Source of the DNA: Streblospio benedicti
Taxonomy: Eukaryota; Annelida; Polychaeta; Spionida; Spionidae
Assembly (NCBI GenBank): GCA_019095985.1
Contig: CM032660.1
Span: forward strand, 43,004,405 to 43,068,404
Reading direction: 5' to 3'
Length of the DNA: 64,000 nucleotides
Positions 28,821-41,700 of this stretch are shown here, in pieces (the first letter of the stretch is position 1; each line of letters begins with the position of its first letter). The position numbers and the translations under genes are program-made. A model generated the notes under the pieces. The model ran no database searches and was not told the DNA's origin. It was given only the letters and a program-made list of their open reading frames with translations.

Positions 28821-31800
28821 AGATGAAAAACTCCTTGGTCCTGTGAGTATACAGTAACATGTTTCACAAGTATCTACTCTACTGTATGACTTAGAATATA
28901 GAAGATAAGAACGGCTGTATTGTCACATGATATCTCTGTTAATGGTGTTTATCAAAAATATAACAAATCCTTACTGGCAATGATTTGAAGCAGATTTTAC
29001 ATTGATCATGTAAATTCAATAAGAAAATTTGATTCAATTTGCTAGGCTTAATCCAGAAAGCTGTGAGCATTGACAGAAACTGCATCCGTACTGCGCATAT
29101 TCTTGCAGCATTTGAGAACAACAATTTTGCTGTTGAAATTATGGAACTCTGAGGCCTATTTTGTATTCTTTTTTAAGGGCATTCGTTTTCGGGTAGTTCT
29201 ATATGACATGAAAGGTTGTGGTGCGCACTGAGTGTGTTAGTATTGATGAGGCAAACAGAGCGGCAGACTCAGCGGCGCTCCAAAGACTTGATTACAGACA
29301 TCCGTTTATAGCTCTAAAAAGAATCATCCTTCAAATGGAGGGTTACTGGGGTTGATTACCACCGTATGGAGAAACGTCAGTGGCTTTTAGCTGAAATGAA
29401 GTCTGTGTTTCAAACAGTTTATGCTTGGCGTTGATATTTATCTGCTCTCGGTGAGGTTAATTCTGTGTTGGTTACTTGGATGCTATGGCCTGAAGGTGTT
29501 TTTCTAAAGAACTTTATGTGCGTCATAACTTTTCATAACTTTTTGAGGAAAAGTAATTTTGACCATGTTGATGCAATGTTATGAGTATAAAAAAAGTAAT
29601 GTTATTATGTATAATTAAATGCATTTAGAACTAGTATGTGCAGGGTGTCAAGACAAAATTTTGAGAATGAAATTCCAAATAATAACTGCTCAAAGTGAGT
29701 GGTGGAATGTTGGTGGGAACCTTTCTGTCATGGTTATTGTCACATAATTGGGAGAGAGCAATGACCCTGGATATCAGCTCATCACCCACCAGGCCAGCTG
29801 TGCCCCTCTGATCAGCCACATTGATCCCAAAGTACACGCATATCAGGGTTTAGTGCTAATTAGCTGGAGGAGGGTGGGATTAGATTTTGACTTGGTCATT
29901 TATTTTGCATAGAAAGGCTGTCAATAGATATCAAAGTTACTGTCTTGTGATATTTTGTTTCAGGAATTGTTGAAAGATAATATTGGAAGTTGTTTGTGTA
30001 GTGGTTAATGTGGGTTCAATTATCAGTCTGTTAATTTCCTCATTTGTGTCTGTTCGCTCTCCAGAGCCTGCAGTAGAAAAAAAATAAAGTTTCATATGTG
30101 CACCAGTCGTCATTAAAGGAAGGAAACATAGACGTGGGAAAATGCAATGTGGTCCATCATTCATCGTCTAGGTTGAAAGGGTTCTTAGGCTATTGACCGA
30201 GTAGAAACAAAGTAAGGCGCTCAGATTGTGTTCATTTGTACACAAGTATCCAGTAAAAAAATATTAGAATATATTTTATATGATGCTGTTAGTTACTTTT
30301 TTTTATCTATTAAATCAAAAAGATATGAATCCTGTCACCTGTTAACTACTTACAAGTTAACCAGACTCTGATCAGGGGTTTGAATTCTGATTTCATTTGA
30401 AACAATTGGTTGAAACCAGACCATTGTCTAATAGTTGTTCTATTAAACCCTGATGAAACTTAAAGTATTGGCTCAAAAAATAAATGCTCCCAAAACAGAC
30501 ATGTACATGTATATTTATAATTGCTTTTCAAACTAGACACAAAACACAGTGAATAGACAAACATATGACATATATAACAGAAGAAAGAAAACAGTGAGTA
30601 GTATTCTCAAGTCAAAGATGATTTTTTTATGTTTTTCTTGTCATAAAAATCTGCTTTTTTTTAAAGCTTTATAGTTGAGTCACCTTTCTGTGGCCTTGAC
30701 TCATCTCGCTATAAGAATGGAACAAAGTTTTTGTTGGCCAGAAGATAATGATATAGTGTTTCCTGCGCTTGATCATATAAATTTATATATGATATTGAAA
30801 ACTTAAATTTCAGCTTTTTCTTCTGTTTGTTACTGTTATAGTAATGATTTTCTTCATACCGGTACTACCATTTTTTTTTCTTATTCTATGCAGTCTTAAA
30901 CCTCTAAATAGTAATTAAACCCTTAAGATTAAAGAAGAATGTACTTTGTACATTGTTGTTTAAATGCTATCTGTTACTACTGACTAGTCATAATCATAAA
31001 ATTGCATTGAAAAGCTATTGATTATCAATTTGATATTTCATAACCTGGACATGCCTTTTTACTATTATTTACTCATAATTCATTGCAATGGTCTTTTCTC
31101 AAATGATAGATTTTTTTATGAACTAAATTAGAGGTAAAATGGTATGGCCTCAGCTGTTGACATAACAATGTGCATTGCAAAGATGCGGTTACCATAGCTG
31201 CGTTGGTGAGTTTTCACATAGAATAGACAGAGGTCATGTGCTTTTTATGCCTGAATCTTTCAACTAATGCAGTTTGTTATCAAATCATTGTGACAAAGTT
31301 TTGAAATGTAGATATTTTATTGTAACTAATTTGTTACATTCTTTACTCAGTTTTTCTTACAGGGATTATGTCAAATAATAATAATTAAAAAAAAAAAATG
31401 AATGTGATTGTTTCATCATGTGTGGTTGGTAATTATCAGCACAGATTTTGCTTTGAACTGAGTGGTATTTCTAAATTTGTTAAAGTGTTAAAGTACCAAA
31501 AAGCTGTGAAATATAAAATACATATATATGCTATTTTAGATTCGACACACAACTTTGTAATGCTTGTAGAAAGTTTAAATCTATTTGTACAGAAACTCCA
31601 TTGATATGTTGCAACTCTTGAGACAAACTTGAATAAACACTAAAGTTATCAGCTTAAAATGTCTCATTGTCTGATTCAGATTGGTTCTTGAAATTCAGTG
31701 GTAGATATTTCCACATGAAAAATTCATACAATCAGATATCAGAGCATAGGATTTTTGACAGGCACATTCTGTGAACAGGGCGACATTATGGAGAGCAATA

Positions 31801-32455
31801 ATGGGAGGTTTATGACTGCATGACCTTGGTAGAAATGGTCAGCCAGATGTTGTACAGCCTACAGGTGGATGTGGTGATGTGCACACATACTGAACATAAA
31901 TATTGTTGTACAAAAGGCGGCAGAAACGAAGCCCCTCTCATAACAAAAAAGATGGATCTTTGGAAGCTAATCACTGTGTTTATACAAGTTGTTCAGTTTA
32001 CGTAAGATTGATGCTTGTTCTTGAAAGATTTCTGTCTGTTGACGTAGAAAAGCCTCAGGGTTCTCCTGAGTTTTTACTACTGACATGTAATTGATGAGTG
32101 AATGTGTCATGATTACGTCAAATGAGAAGACTCTCCAAAAGAGGGTAATCATAATTTGACATCACCCTGTAATTCATAGCTCATTTCGCTTATGTGAAAA
32201 AAATCAAACCATGCCAAGTTGCCAACTGAGTCAGACGCGCACAACCAAATGTGTCATTTTTTTGTAAACGGGCTAATTCTGATATTTTCATTCCATACAT
32301 GCAAAAAATGTATATTTGGTTCATCCTGGCTTCTATTATTCATGATTAAAGGAATATATTTAGAGCAACATGACAGGTCCCAATAGGTATCTAAATGTGT
32401 TCCTTTAATGCATCCATGAAAGGAATCGGGTACGTTTGGCATTTGTCTGATAGAT

Positions 32456-32574
32456 CCTGGTGACCGAAAGACTTGGAGAGCATAGTTGAGATGTAGACTG
32501 GGCAGCAAGGCCACATCCTCTGAATGAGGAATAATTAGGGCCTGCTCAAATAAACTTAGGATTTGATTGATTGA
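32456..32574 (+). repeat. Retroelement tail, ATTG-ending family, copy 2 (longest)
   Basis: CCTGGTGACCGAAAGACTTG at the 5' side, AGATGTAGACTGGGCAG in the middle, and AAATAAACTTAGGATTTGAT plus TGATTGA at the end. It is the most complete of three copies. Confidence 0.75.
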
Positions 32575-33533
32575 TGCAATTTGAATGTTAGTGAAACTTT
32601 ATGTATATCTAGCAGTATAAAATGTTGTTTTTGTTAAACAATCTACTAGTTTAAAATGTGCTCCATTTTTTCGTGGAGAAGGATAAATTGAGTTGGCTTA
32701 AAAGCTGAGATAGCGCCTGTCACCATAATGGATATTACCAGATAGAGGGAAACACAATTTGCACATTATTTGGTACCAAAAAACCAAGCAACTGCATATA
32801 AAAGCCTAATGGGGAAATTCATTTTTATAAAAAACAAAGTGCATAAATGCTGGACATTTTGATGAATCTGTTCTTTTTCTAGGTTCAATTTGTCTACATG
32901 GGGATCTTGTATGAAAACCAAATGTGAATAGCGTGACAAGGAGGGATTTTGCCCTATACGTTTGCTTTTAACAACCAAACGGATGTAAACAATAGCATTA
33001 GTGTTTTATTTCTGCCTCTCTGAGTGTCATGCAAGTTCTCTGCAGAGGCCGCAATCTTGATTCCATGCACTGTGTGGTGCACAGTCTCAGATTATTGCGT
33101 ATCAGACGTGATTTACGCGGCATTTATCAGTGACTATCGTTGGGGCGTAGTTGGGACTTTGCTTTGGTGCAAGACACCCACACTTGCTCAGTCCTCATTT
33201 ACGGACAAGATAAAAACAACTTGCACAACATTATCAGGGCACACGTGTGTGCTTGTTTACTCACTATTTGTGAACAGGTTGGTTTCATTTGTCTTCATTT
33301 AAGGCGTTATAGTGTATAGCGAGTCTTCGTTCAATATTTATGGTTGTATAGTGTACAAGTCCAGTTTTCTTCGTTTAGGTTATAGCGCTTGCATTAAATT
33401 GTCATTCATCATTATCTTGATATTGTTTGTATTTCCCATTTCGTGTCCATAACTACTCATGTACGAAAATTAGAATACATGTTGTTTGAGCAAAAATATA
33501 ATTCGGCTTGTTTTAGTTGGATGAAATGAAAAT

Positions 33534-33639
33534 TACTGTAACCATAAAAAAACTCGCGTGCGATTTAATTTCGCTAAATTTGCGTATTGGCGATGATTCG
33601 CGAAATTAAAAAGCCGCGAAAATTGAAAGAGTTACAGTA
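33534..33639. mobile_element. 106-bp TIR element
   Basis: TACTGTAAC at 33534-33542 is exactly inverted as GTTACAGTA at 33631-33639. The interior carries CGCGAAATTAA-like inverted motifs (CGATTTAATTTCGC, CGCGAAATTAAAAAGC). Non-coding. Confidence 0.65.
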
Positions 33640-34163
33640 CTTCTCTATGACTAGGCTGACATGAGCGATAATGGGGGTATCGTGCGTTTTTGGTGTCATT
33701 CGGCTTTTGTAAGAGGAAAATAATATTACCTTTGGTGTCAAAATAAAGCCCATTGTAATTGCAAACTTATCATTGCATTATTTTAGAAGTGTCAAGCCTA
33801 AACAGGAACATATTTGAACTTTAACAGTCACACAAAAGTGGTTTTGTCTTGTATCGTTGGGACCTTACTAGCACCTGTCTGATATCCCGTATCAACTTAG
33901 CCTAGTTCACAAGGCGACTTTAATTGTTCTCGCACGACCCTGGTATATAGGTCAACCAACAAAGTCACGGTTATATAAGGTCACTGACTACTGTTGACCA
34001 GTTAGTCAAACAAAGAAGCCTGTAGTAGGGAAATTACGCAACTCCTAACTCCTGTTAGGTCGGTTTGCAGGCGATTTGCCCGCAATGCAAGCCTTGTAGG
34101 AGTTATCATATGTAAATAAAAAAATTAGCCCTGAGACAAGTCGCGAAAATAAACTGCCGCGAA

Positions 34164-34511
34164 ATGGCCCTATGGGCTCATACGCGATATATTGTAGTAG
34201 TAATATTAATAGGATCACAGTATGTGGATGTGGACTCATTACAAATGGATGCATTAACGCTCAAATCTCCCATTGCTTGTTATGGAAATGCTTCACTTCG
34301 TATTCATTATGAGCACGATTTGGAAGTCATAGTAATTACAGGCTCACATAAAAGCCAGCACACTAAATTTGATAACATTACCGTAAAACCCCATGAACTT
34401 TTATGTGAACCTTTAGGATATATCATTTGCGGTATCTATGTGAAAAGAATAATGAAAATGGAAGAATGTTCGCAAGCTCTGGTAATTATATTTTGCAAGA
34501 CATCAATGTAA
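34164..34511 (+). CDS. Unrecognised open frame with signal-peptide-like start
   Basis: 115 codons. MALWAHTRYIVVVILIGSQY gives a short basic-then-hydrophobic N-terminus followed by a polar, Cys-containing region (IACYGNASLRIHYEHD, LLCEPLGYIICGIY, EECSQ). A TATATAAGG lies at 33972-33980 and a usable donor CTCTG|GTAATT at 34481. It could be a first exon paired with 35472-35783 across the assembly gap, or a chance frame: in 64 kb of AT-rich DNA an open frame of this length is not rare. I recognise no family. Confidence 0.25.
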   Translation: MALWAHTRYIVVVILIGSQYVDVDSLQMDALTLKSPIACYGNASLRIHYEHDLEVIVITGSHKSQHTKFDNITVKPHELLCEPLGYIICGIYVKRIMKMEECSQALVIIFCKTSM

Positions 34512-35262
34512 ATTACATGTGTAGATCTGCCAGGAAACAAACGATATGGGAAGCATGTGGGTAGTTAAATGCAAGATTTGTCAATTCCGCAATGCAAGTA
34601 ACTCATTTGCTGTACGGATTTGTTTAATGACTGAGCTGTAATGAAAGTTCTCTGGGAAAATACAATGCATAATGAAACTTGCATTCCAATCGCATGATTC
34701 CTTTGATTGCCTTATTTCCTGAAACCAAAATTTTTTTGAGTTTCACTTTGTTTGAACACCTAAGATGCGTGCATGATAAGGTCATAGATCGTACAGTCTA
34801 ATATAGATGATGTCAGTTATACCTGTATTTGCCAGGCACCAAACAGCTACTTTCATTGCTGTGGTTTCTGTATCATATGACATACACAAAAGTGTGACTT
34901 ATGATGAAATTTGCTCATGCAATGAATAGTCTGTCCTTTCATAAATCTTTTAGGACCTTGATAAAGCGAAAACCCACAATCATAGGCTATTCAATGAACG
35001 ATCATCATAAGTACTCGTATTTGTATGGAATGATTATATGCAAACAGCAATAAAAGAAGACATTTGATTGAGAATTTCGTAAGCTGTGTCTAAACCTGAG
35101 TGCCCCTATTATAAGCGGTTTTAGAGCGTTGAATCCAGATTTATTGTAAACCTATTGATTGATGTGAAATGAATATGTGGTTGACGATTCTGAGCGTGTT
35201 CTCCGGCCCATTGTGTGTGTCAGGCAGAGTGAGACTCGGCTGCCCTCACAGGAAATAGATGG

Positions 35263-35362
35263 NNNNNNNNNNNNNNNNNNNNNNNNNNNNNNNNNNNNNN
35301 NNNNNNNNNNNNNNNNNNNNNNNNNNNNNNNNNNNNNNNNNNNNNNNNNNNNNNNNNNNNNN
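35263..35362. other. Assembly gap (100 N)
   Basis: Exactly 100 N, the conventional placeholder for a gap of unknown size. The open frames that run across it are artefacts. Confidence 0.99.
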
Positions 35363-35471
35363 ATGGGTATGGAGTTGTTTTTTATGCAAAGGAGCCAAGA
35401 ATTCAAATAAGTAAAGTATCACTCAAAATATCCACTATTTATTCAGTGTGTCCCTGCATGCAGTTTGATAC

Positions 35472-35783
35472 ATGTATAGTATTGTATACACTTTAGAAGT
35501 AAATTGTTGCATATCATATCGTCTAAACCAAGTTAACGGAATTGAAAAAAATGGTTCACTATTTGGTATCCAAATCCAGAAAATCCTCATACAAAGTAGA
35601 TTTGATTCTATCTGGCACGGCCATACAACCTATGTCTGGCCATATGACCCTAATTCCAATTGGCAAGAGACAAATCCGGGCTTTAGGGCCAACCAAATAA
35701 GGTCGGAGGCAGTTGCTTTCACTCGATGTGCTTCTGTAGATGGTTCATACAGCGGCTCTATTAGATTGGCTATTTACTACTGA
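35472..35783 (+). CDS. Unrecognised open frame downstream of the gap
   Basis: 103 codons ending at TGA. The C-terminal 70 residues look protein-like: FDSIWHGHTTYVWPYDPNSN, then WQETNPGFRANQIRSEAVAF and GSYSGSIRLAIYY. Possible acceptors (ATGCAG at 35458-35463, CTTTAG at 35491-35496) lie at its start. An ATTAAA lies near 35966. It may be the terminal exon of a small gene spanning the gap. No family is recognised. Confidence 0.25.
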   Translation: MYSIVYTLEVNCCISYRLNQVNGIEKNGSLFGIQIQKILIQSRFDSIWHGHTTYVWPYDPNSNWQETNPGFRANQIRSEAVAFTRCASVDGSYSGSIRLAIYY

Positions 35784-38700
35784 ACACTTGCTGTTTGGAA
35801 TCTTCTTAGTATGATTGCAAACGTTATTACATAGAAAGAAAGCTGGCTATATTCTTACATTATAATAAGTTTTATATTAGTATTTGTTGCTTAATTCTTG
35901 TCCTTGTTGCACGAAGAATTATTTGAAACACAGAATGTAAACAGTATTTTGGAATTCTTTACATATTAAAGCATGTGTAGTGTTTAAAATGTAACCTAAA
36001 TCGCTGTTTTTATGATATAGGCATAGAGTTTATGCGTAATTTGAAAGATATGATTTATGTCTATTATTGCTGGTTTTAAAAACATCTTGATCCAATCAGT
36101 TGATGAATATGTTGTACTAGACTTGTACATAGGTTTTATACAAAACCTTTGTGGATATGATTGACAGTACAAAACATATAGCTGCGGGCAAGTCTAATTT
36201 CTACAGCTTATGAAAGATTAATGATTGTCTTGCGGGTCTCCTACATTATTATGATTTGACTGTTTTACACATTGTGGCTGAATGATTGAAGTCCCCACAT
36301 GACCTGATGTTGTATTTTTACCACATGTTGTCTTTGATGTATTTCATCCAAAGAGGTCATACCTCATATATATGATTATAAATCAACGCGTGGACGATAC
36401 ATAGGATCATGAATGAGATTTTCTTGATTGTTTTGTTTCTCTGTAAACTCACTGCGAGTATGTAGATGCAAAATAGCTAATAAATATATTTATTGACATA
36501 TGAATGTTAAAATGTTGAAGACATGGATTGACGTAGGTGTTCGTTTTAACCTTAAGCATGTTAAGTGAGCTAATTTTTCCAATGCATGATGAACAAGCGC
36601 ATTTTTATTCATAGAGATTTGCACGTATTCTTTCTTTTTGTGGACTAGCAAGGGAGGCTTGCATGGTCACATGGTTCTTCATAATAGGCGCTTCAGTCAG
36701 GGACAATAAATGTACCAATTAGATTCTACCAATTGGATTGAGTTTGGGTAAGTCAATATGTGGAGGTTAATATCCTTCAAATATGCTCGTAACCTTGTTG
36801 GGAATTTCATCGTACTTGATGTGTTTTGGTGAGTCAATGACTCAACATTCGTTAGTGTCGTAAACTCATTAGATTGTGATTTTGCTTAAAAGCAGTAGAG
36901 TATTGGCTTTTTGAATGAACCTCCTGCCTGATTGTTGAATTGTGTGACTGAGGTCTTTTTACACTCATTACATTCCAATTGTCAACATGATAATCAACGT
37001 CAGTGGATAATGCATATTTCATTATTTCATAGGACGCAAATATAACACATTGTGTCCGTACCTATTTATGAAATTAGGTTTGAAACATATGTTGCCTTAG
37101 AAGTACATGTAGGTCTACTGGACTAAGCTCAGAGGAGCAATTTTGAGATTCTGTGTAAGAATGAAACTTCTTGATGTCCCTTCAAGTATGATATGTATGA
37201 TATATGTTGTCCAATATTGTATTTCTGCAATATCTTGTATTGTCAATACCATCTATATTTACAATGCACTCATACTAATACCAGGTAATTGATAATGTAT
37301 AGGATGGACGTCACCTTGGCAGTTGTGTAGACCTGCTCAATACTTGCACAGGTAAGGAAGGCACGAACAACAGCGTTCACCATAAGAGGCCGGACCATCA
37401 GGTATCAATAGTGGTAACTTATCCACAAACTGCTCTGGCTTCCTGCCAGCTTAAGGCTGCTAATTGGCACACCATTGATCGTAATTGTCCTCGACAATTA
37501 TTGAAGACATTTTGGGAAATTGTGCAACATTTGTGGGGAAGTCGTAGCACAGTTAGATGATGAGACAATTTGCAGGAGAGTAGGACTGTCTTGATTGGGT
37601 CCATTGTCTGAGGAGGTTGTGTAATGCTGTGGTCAGGTATAGACTGTGTATTTTTGCTTATTTTTGATGAAAACAGAAGTTTCATTCATGTTTACACCAC
37701 ATGCGCCTGAATAATGGGGCCAATTCTAATTGGCTTTCTCTCTCAGATTAAAAACTCCAGGCTTTTGTCAATATGACATCGTTTATTATTGTGAGAGATG
37801 TTCTACATCGTACATTGAAAAAAAAAAAAAGTATGGGACTGGTTTTGTTTGTTATTGTGCTGGTTTTTGTTAGTCATGAAAGCTGCAGTTGTTGTGATAG
37901 CTTGAACACCAATCTTGCATTACCCTGTTATTACACATTTGAGTGGCTTTGTCAAACCTTGACAAAGTCACAAGCGCTGTGTGTGTTATGGAAACATTGG
38001 CATCACTTTTATGTGCCCATATTTTGGGAAGGATAATTTTGAGAGTACATAAAAAGCATATTTTATAGCATGCAACATTATCAGCATGACCTTTGTATTC
38101 CATCTAAGATCTCCTCAGAATGGGAATTGGTTTTGTAACTATATCTGCAATATTACAGCAGGGCGACATCAACATCGTTAAATGAAGTCAATTATCATGC
38201 TGTCCCTATGATTGTCAGTATCTTCTCTCCTTATTTCTGTGCGCAAATTATATCCCATTTACTGTGAGATCATTAATGACTTTCCAGTGATCCAGTTTCA
38301 TACGTATAGATATCTACTTGTCTTGAGCATGAAGAGTAGTTTATACTATTTCATTTATGTTATAGCACTCTAATAGAGAGCTGTTCTTGTAATATTGGGA
38401 AGCGAGGCCTCCATCAACACGATCCACAGAATTCAATAGAACCGTGTACATCAATGTGAATTTAGCAGCTGTAAACATTGCTGTGTGTTCCTCTGGTAAT
38501 GTCCATGTTTATATTCCCTGCGGAGCTCTGCCTTCGTGACTGGCCTTACGCGAAGGACAATACGTAGTTATAAAAGATATGTGGAGGCCGATTTGATATC
38601 CTACTGCTGTATTATGAGATGGGCGTTTGTTGTATATTACCTTGATTTATACATGTAGTTCTGCAAATAATATAGTGTGTAATGTTTCTTGCTTTGTCAT

Positions 38701-41700
38701 TGACTGTAATACAAATAACAAATAGTTTTTTAAGTGTGGCATGATATACATGTATATGTGCATCAGTTGGATATTTTTAAAAATAGCTTTTTTTCTCATT
38801 TGGTAATGATATGTATCCAAAGTCATTAGATGATTGTAAAGCTCTTGGCCAAACCAGTGTAGAATGTTGTTAAATACCATATAACAACCCTACCCAGTAG
38901 TTTACAGCGTGATGTTACACCTATCTTGAGGACCATTTAAGCCGTTCTACAGCCATAAAAAGTCATGTCCATGCATTAGAATGGGAGCTTCTGAAGAGAG
39001 AAATGATATTGGATAAAGTCTATTGTCGCAGGCTATTTTTGTTTTACTTATCTTCATAGAATGATAAAAAAACGTGATTATTTCATTGTAACTGCATATT
39101 GGAAATGCCAGTGAGAAATCTTTCCAATCTGGTGGTTGAAATTAAACTCATTTCAAAGCCTCAGTTGGGTGGCACATTCATAAGTGCAATTATTGCATGG
39201 TTTGGATATCCACCCACTCCGCTATCCAGACAAGGCCGTAATACACTTGGAAGTTTTAATGATGATATTTATGTGATCTTAGACCACGCTGAAGTTGTAA
39301 TGCTTGAAAGTCATAGTATAGACTGAATAATTTAGTACTAACCTAAGTTTCCAGGACAGAGTCCTTACCCCACGTAATTGGTATATATGAAAGTCTTCGA
39401 AGTGATTTTATTGTACTAATGGGTTTGGCTCACTGACAGCAGTATGTACATAATGGTAGAGTCTAATGGTTGAGTCTGGAGATTCAGCCTTGTATAGTTC
39501 ATCCAAGGAATAATGACTCAGCCTGCTTCTGAATATATAGTGATATCAAACTCGATGAGTAAGGATGACTTGAGACAGATTGGCACTGAGTTGTGATAGA
39601 TGATGTATGAGCGTGTGCCCACATATGGCTGAGCCTACGCTGAATAGACAGCGACATGCGTCTTGGCCTCATGTCCTAATGAGGTGAAAAATGCATCTCT
39701 CTTACTCATGCACAAACACCTACATACAGTTGGCGACAGCAGCAATTGGTACTCGCTTACATACAATGTCAAACAACCAAAGACATTTGTAATATTTCTA
39801 TACCTGTAAACTGTATAATATGGTATTATGAGGTTGCTGTGATACAAGACCCAACATTTGCGGTGGCCTCTCCATCTAATTAATGAGCTATTGCTGTCTT
39901 GCTGCTAATCAGGGCGTATTAGTTATGCCGCATATGGAGGTATAGCTCCAGCTTTGTAGCTACCTGCTAATGAAGAGATCGGCTAAAAAGTAGATGTTAC
40001 TCATCATGGTCAGAATAATTAGAGCTTTGTGGAAAGCTGATTCATCCGGTGAACATGGGCAGGTGTTGTAGCTGGCGTACTTAATGGACAAATGCATGTT
40101 ATTTACAATAAATTGATTGAGACATGCACCAGAAATCTCATCGTCGGTCCACAGGAATCTCTTTTACATGGTACATAATCCTGTGTTTTACAATATCTAC
40201 CCGTGGGTTAGGTAGGTTCTGGCTTATAACTGGAAGAATTTTTCAGTTAGACTTACATTGCAAATAAAATCAATAACGTTTTTCTCACTTGGCCATGCAT
40301 TTGACGAGCAGAAACTAAAATTTTGTGATGTTTTCATTCGCTGAGGCTATAAATAGTTTTCCATGAAAATTTAGGCCTTGGACAACTTGGTATGAGGGTT
40401 CATTTTCAGTAACTTGTAATTTTGATGAGCCTGAAATAGATGACGATACAGTTATCTTTCAGTTTGCTTTTTTAAAACCAGGATCATGGTGTATTTGAAT
40501 TTGCTCAGCACCCATCGTATGCATGAGTCATTGAGTGGAATCAAACCTGTGACTCTGGTTCTGTGTCTATGGCATAGTTATTTTTCAAACTAATTGCATA
40601 GCTTGTTCAAATTTTTAGGATTAATAAAGTTTGATAGAATGTCAACTTTACATTTTTATTTTTGATGATCACAGAAATAAATGATTCATTACATTGCAGA
40701 ATTATGTATGTGTACCATTGGTGTGCAGAAAATTGTCAGAGATCACTGTTGAGCACGAAATGCAGCAGAGAGAAAAAAAATTATAAACCCAAGTTTGTTG
40801 ACCTAAAGCTAGACTAGAAAGGCTTTGTATTGGTGAGTAAAGGGATGAACCGCTCAATTGAGAAGCTCATGCAGATGCTTTGTTTTCTTATAGCTATTTA
40901 TAGCCATGATTTGGGGAAAGTCTAGTTGATATTGAGTTTATTGTTTCATGAACCTATGTGGAAAATTCATTATGAGAAAATAGCAAAATAAAACAGACTG
41001 GAATCACTGAATAGCAAGAATATATTTTATGAACCTCTCACTCTAAAGAAGGCATCGGATTATTGTTATGACTGCTTTTATCCATGATTTGAACTTCTGA
41101 TGGTATTATTAAAGCAATTGTTCCCTTTTGAAGACTTTACTTAATTTTGTCTTCATAGAAAGTTGAAGGTCACACTGGTATTTTCCTTAGATGATGTTGA
41201 AGTCTACAGGCAAGGCATGCACATACAGAGCGCACTCTCTTGTGAGTGTGCCAGAATTAGCTAATACGCTATGAAATTGCACTTTCTTTGAAGTTGTTTT
41301 CTGTTCAACAGTTATATTCTCTTTTAGCTTATGTTTTTATACACATCATAGGACATCCTAGGACATTCACATTTACTTCACCCCATTAATAAACAAGTGT
41401 ATGGGAACAAAGGTTCATAATTATGTTCAGTCCCATGTGTTTTCCAATGCTATGACCAACATTTTCGTTATCGAGTTCACATGTGCCATGCTAATTACTA
41501 TTTATGATGATGCCTAGATGGTAATGTCTCCAATTTAGCTATCTTTAGATAGTACACTGTCACAGCATTTATATGCTCTTTATAAGTTATAGAAAGAAAT
41601 CCATCATCAATTATTTTACATAATAATGCTGCAGTAGATGTGAGAAAAAAGGCCAGGGGATATTGGACCTCACCATATGCTCCCAATTCCTGTTTATTTA

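Noticed and set aside
35152-35410. Frames running through the N block
   Set aside because: They depend on unknown bases; no conclusion is possible.
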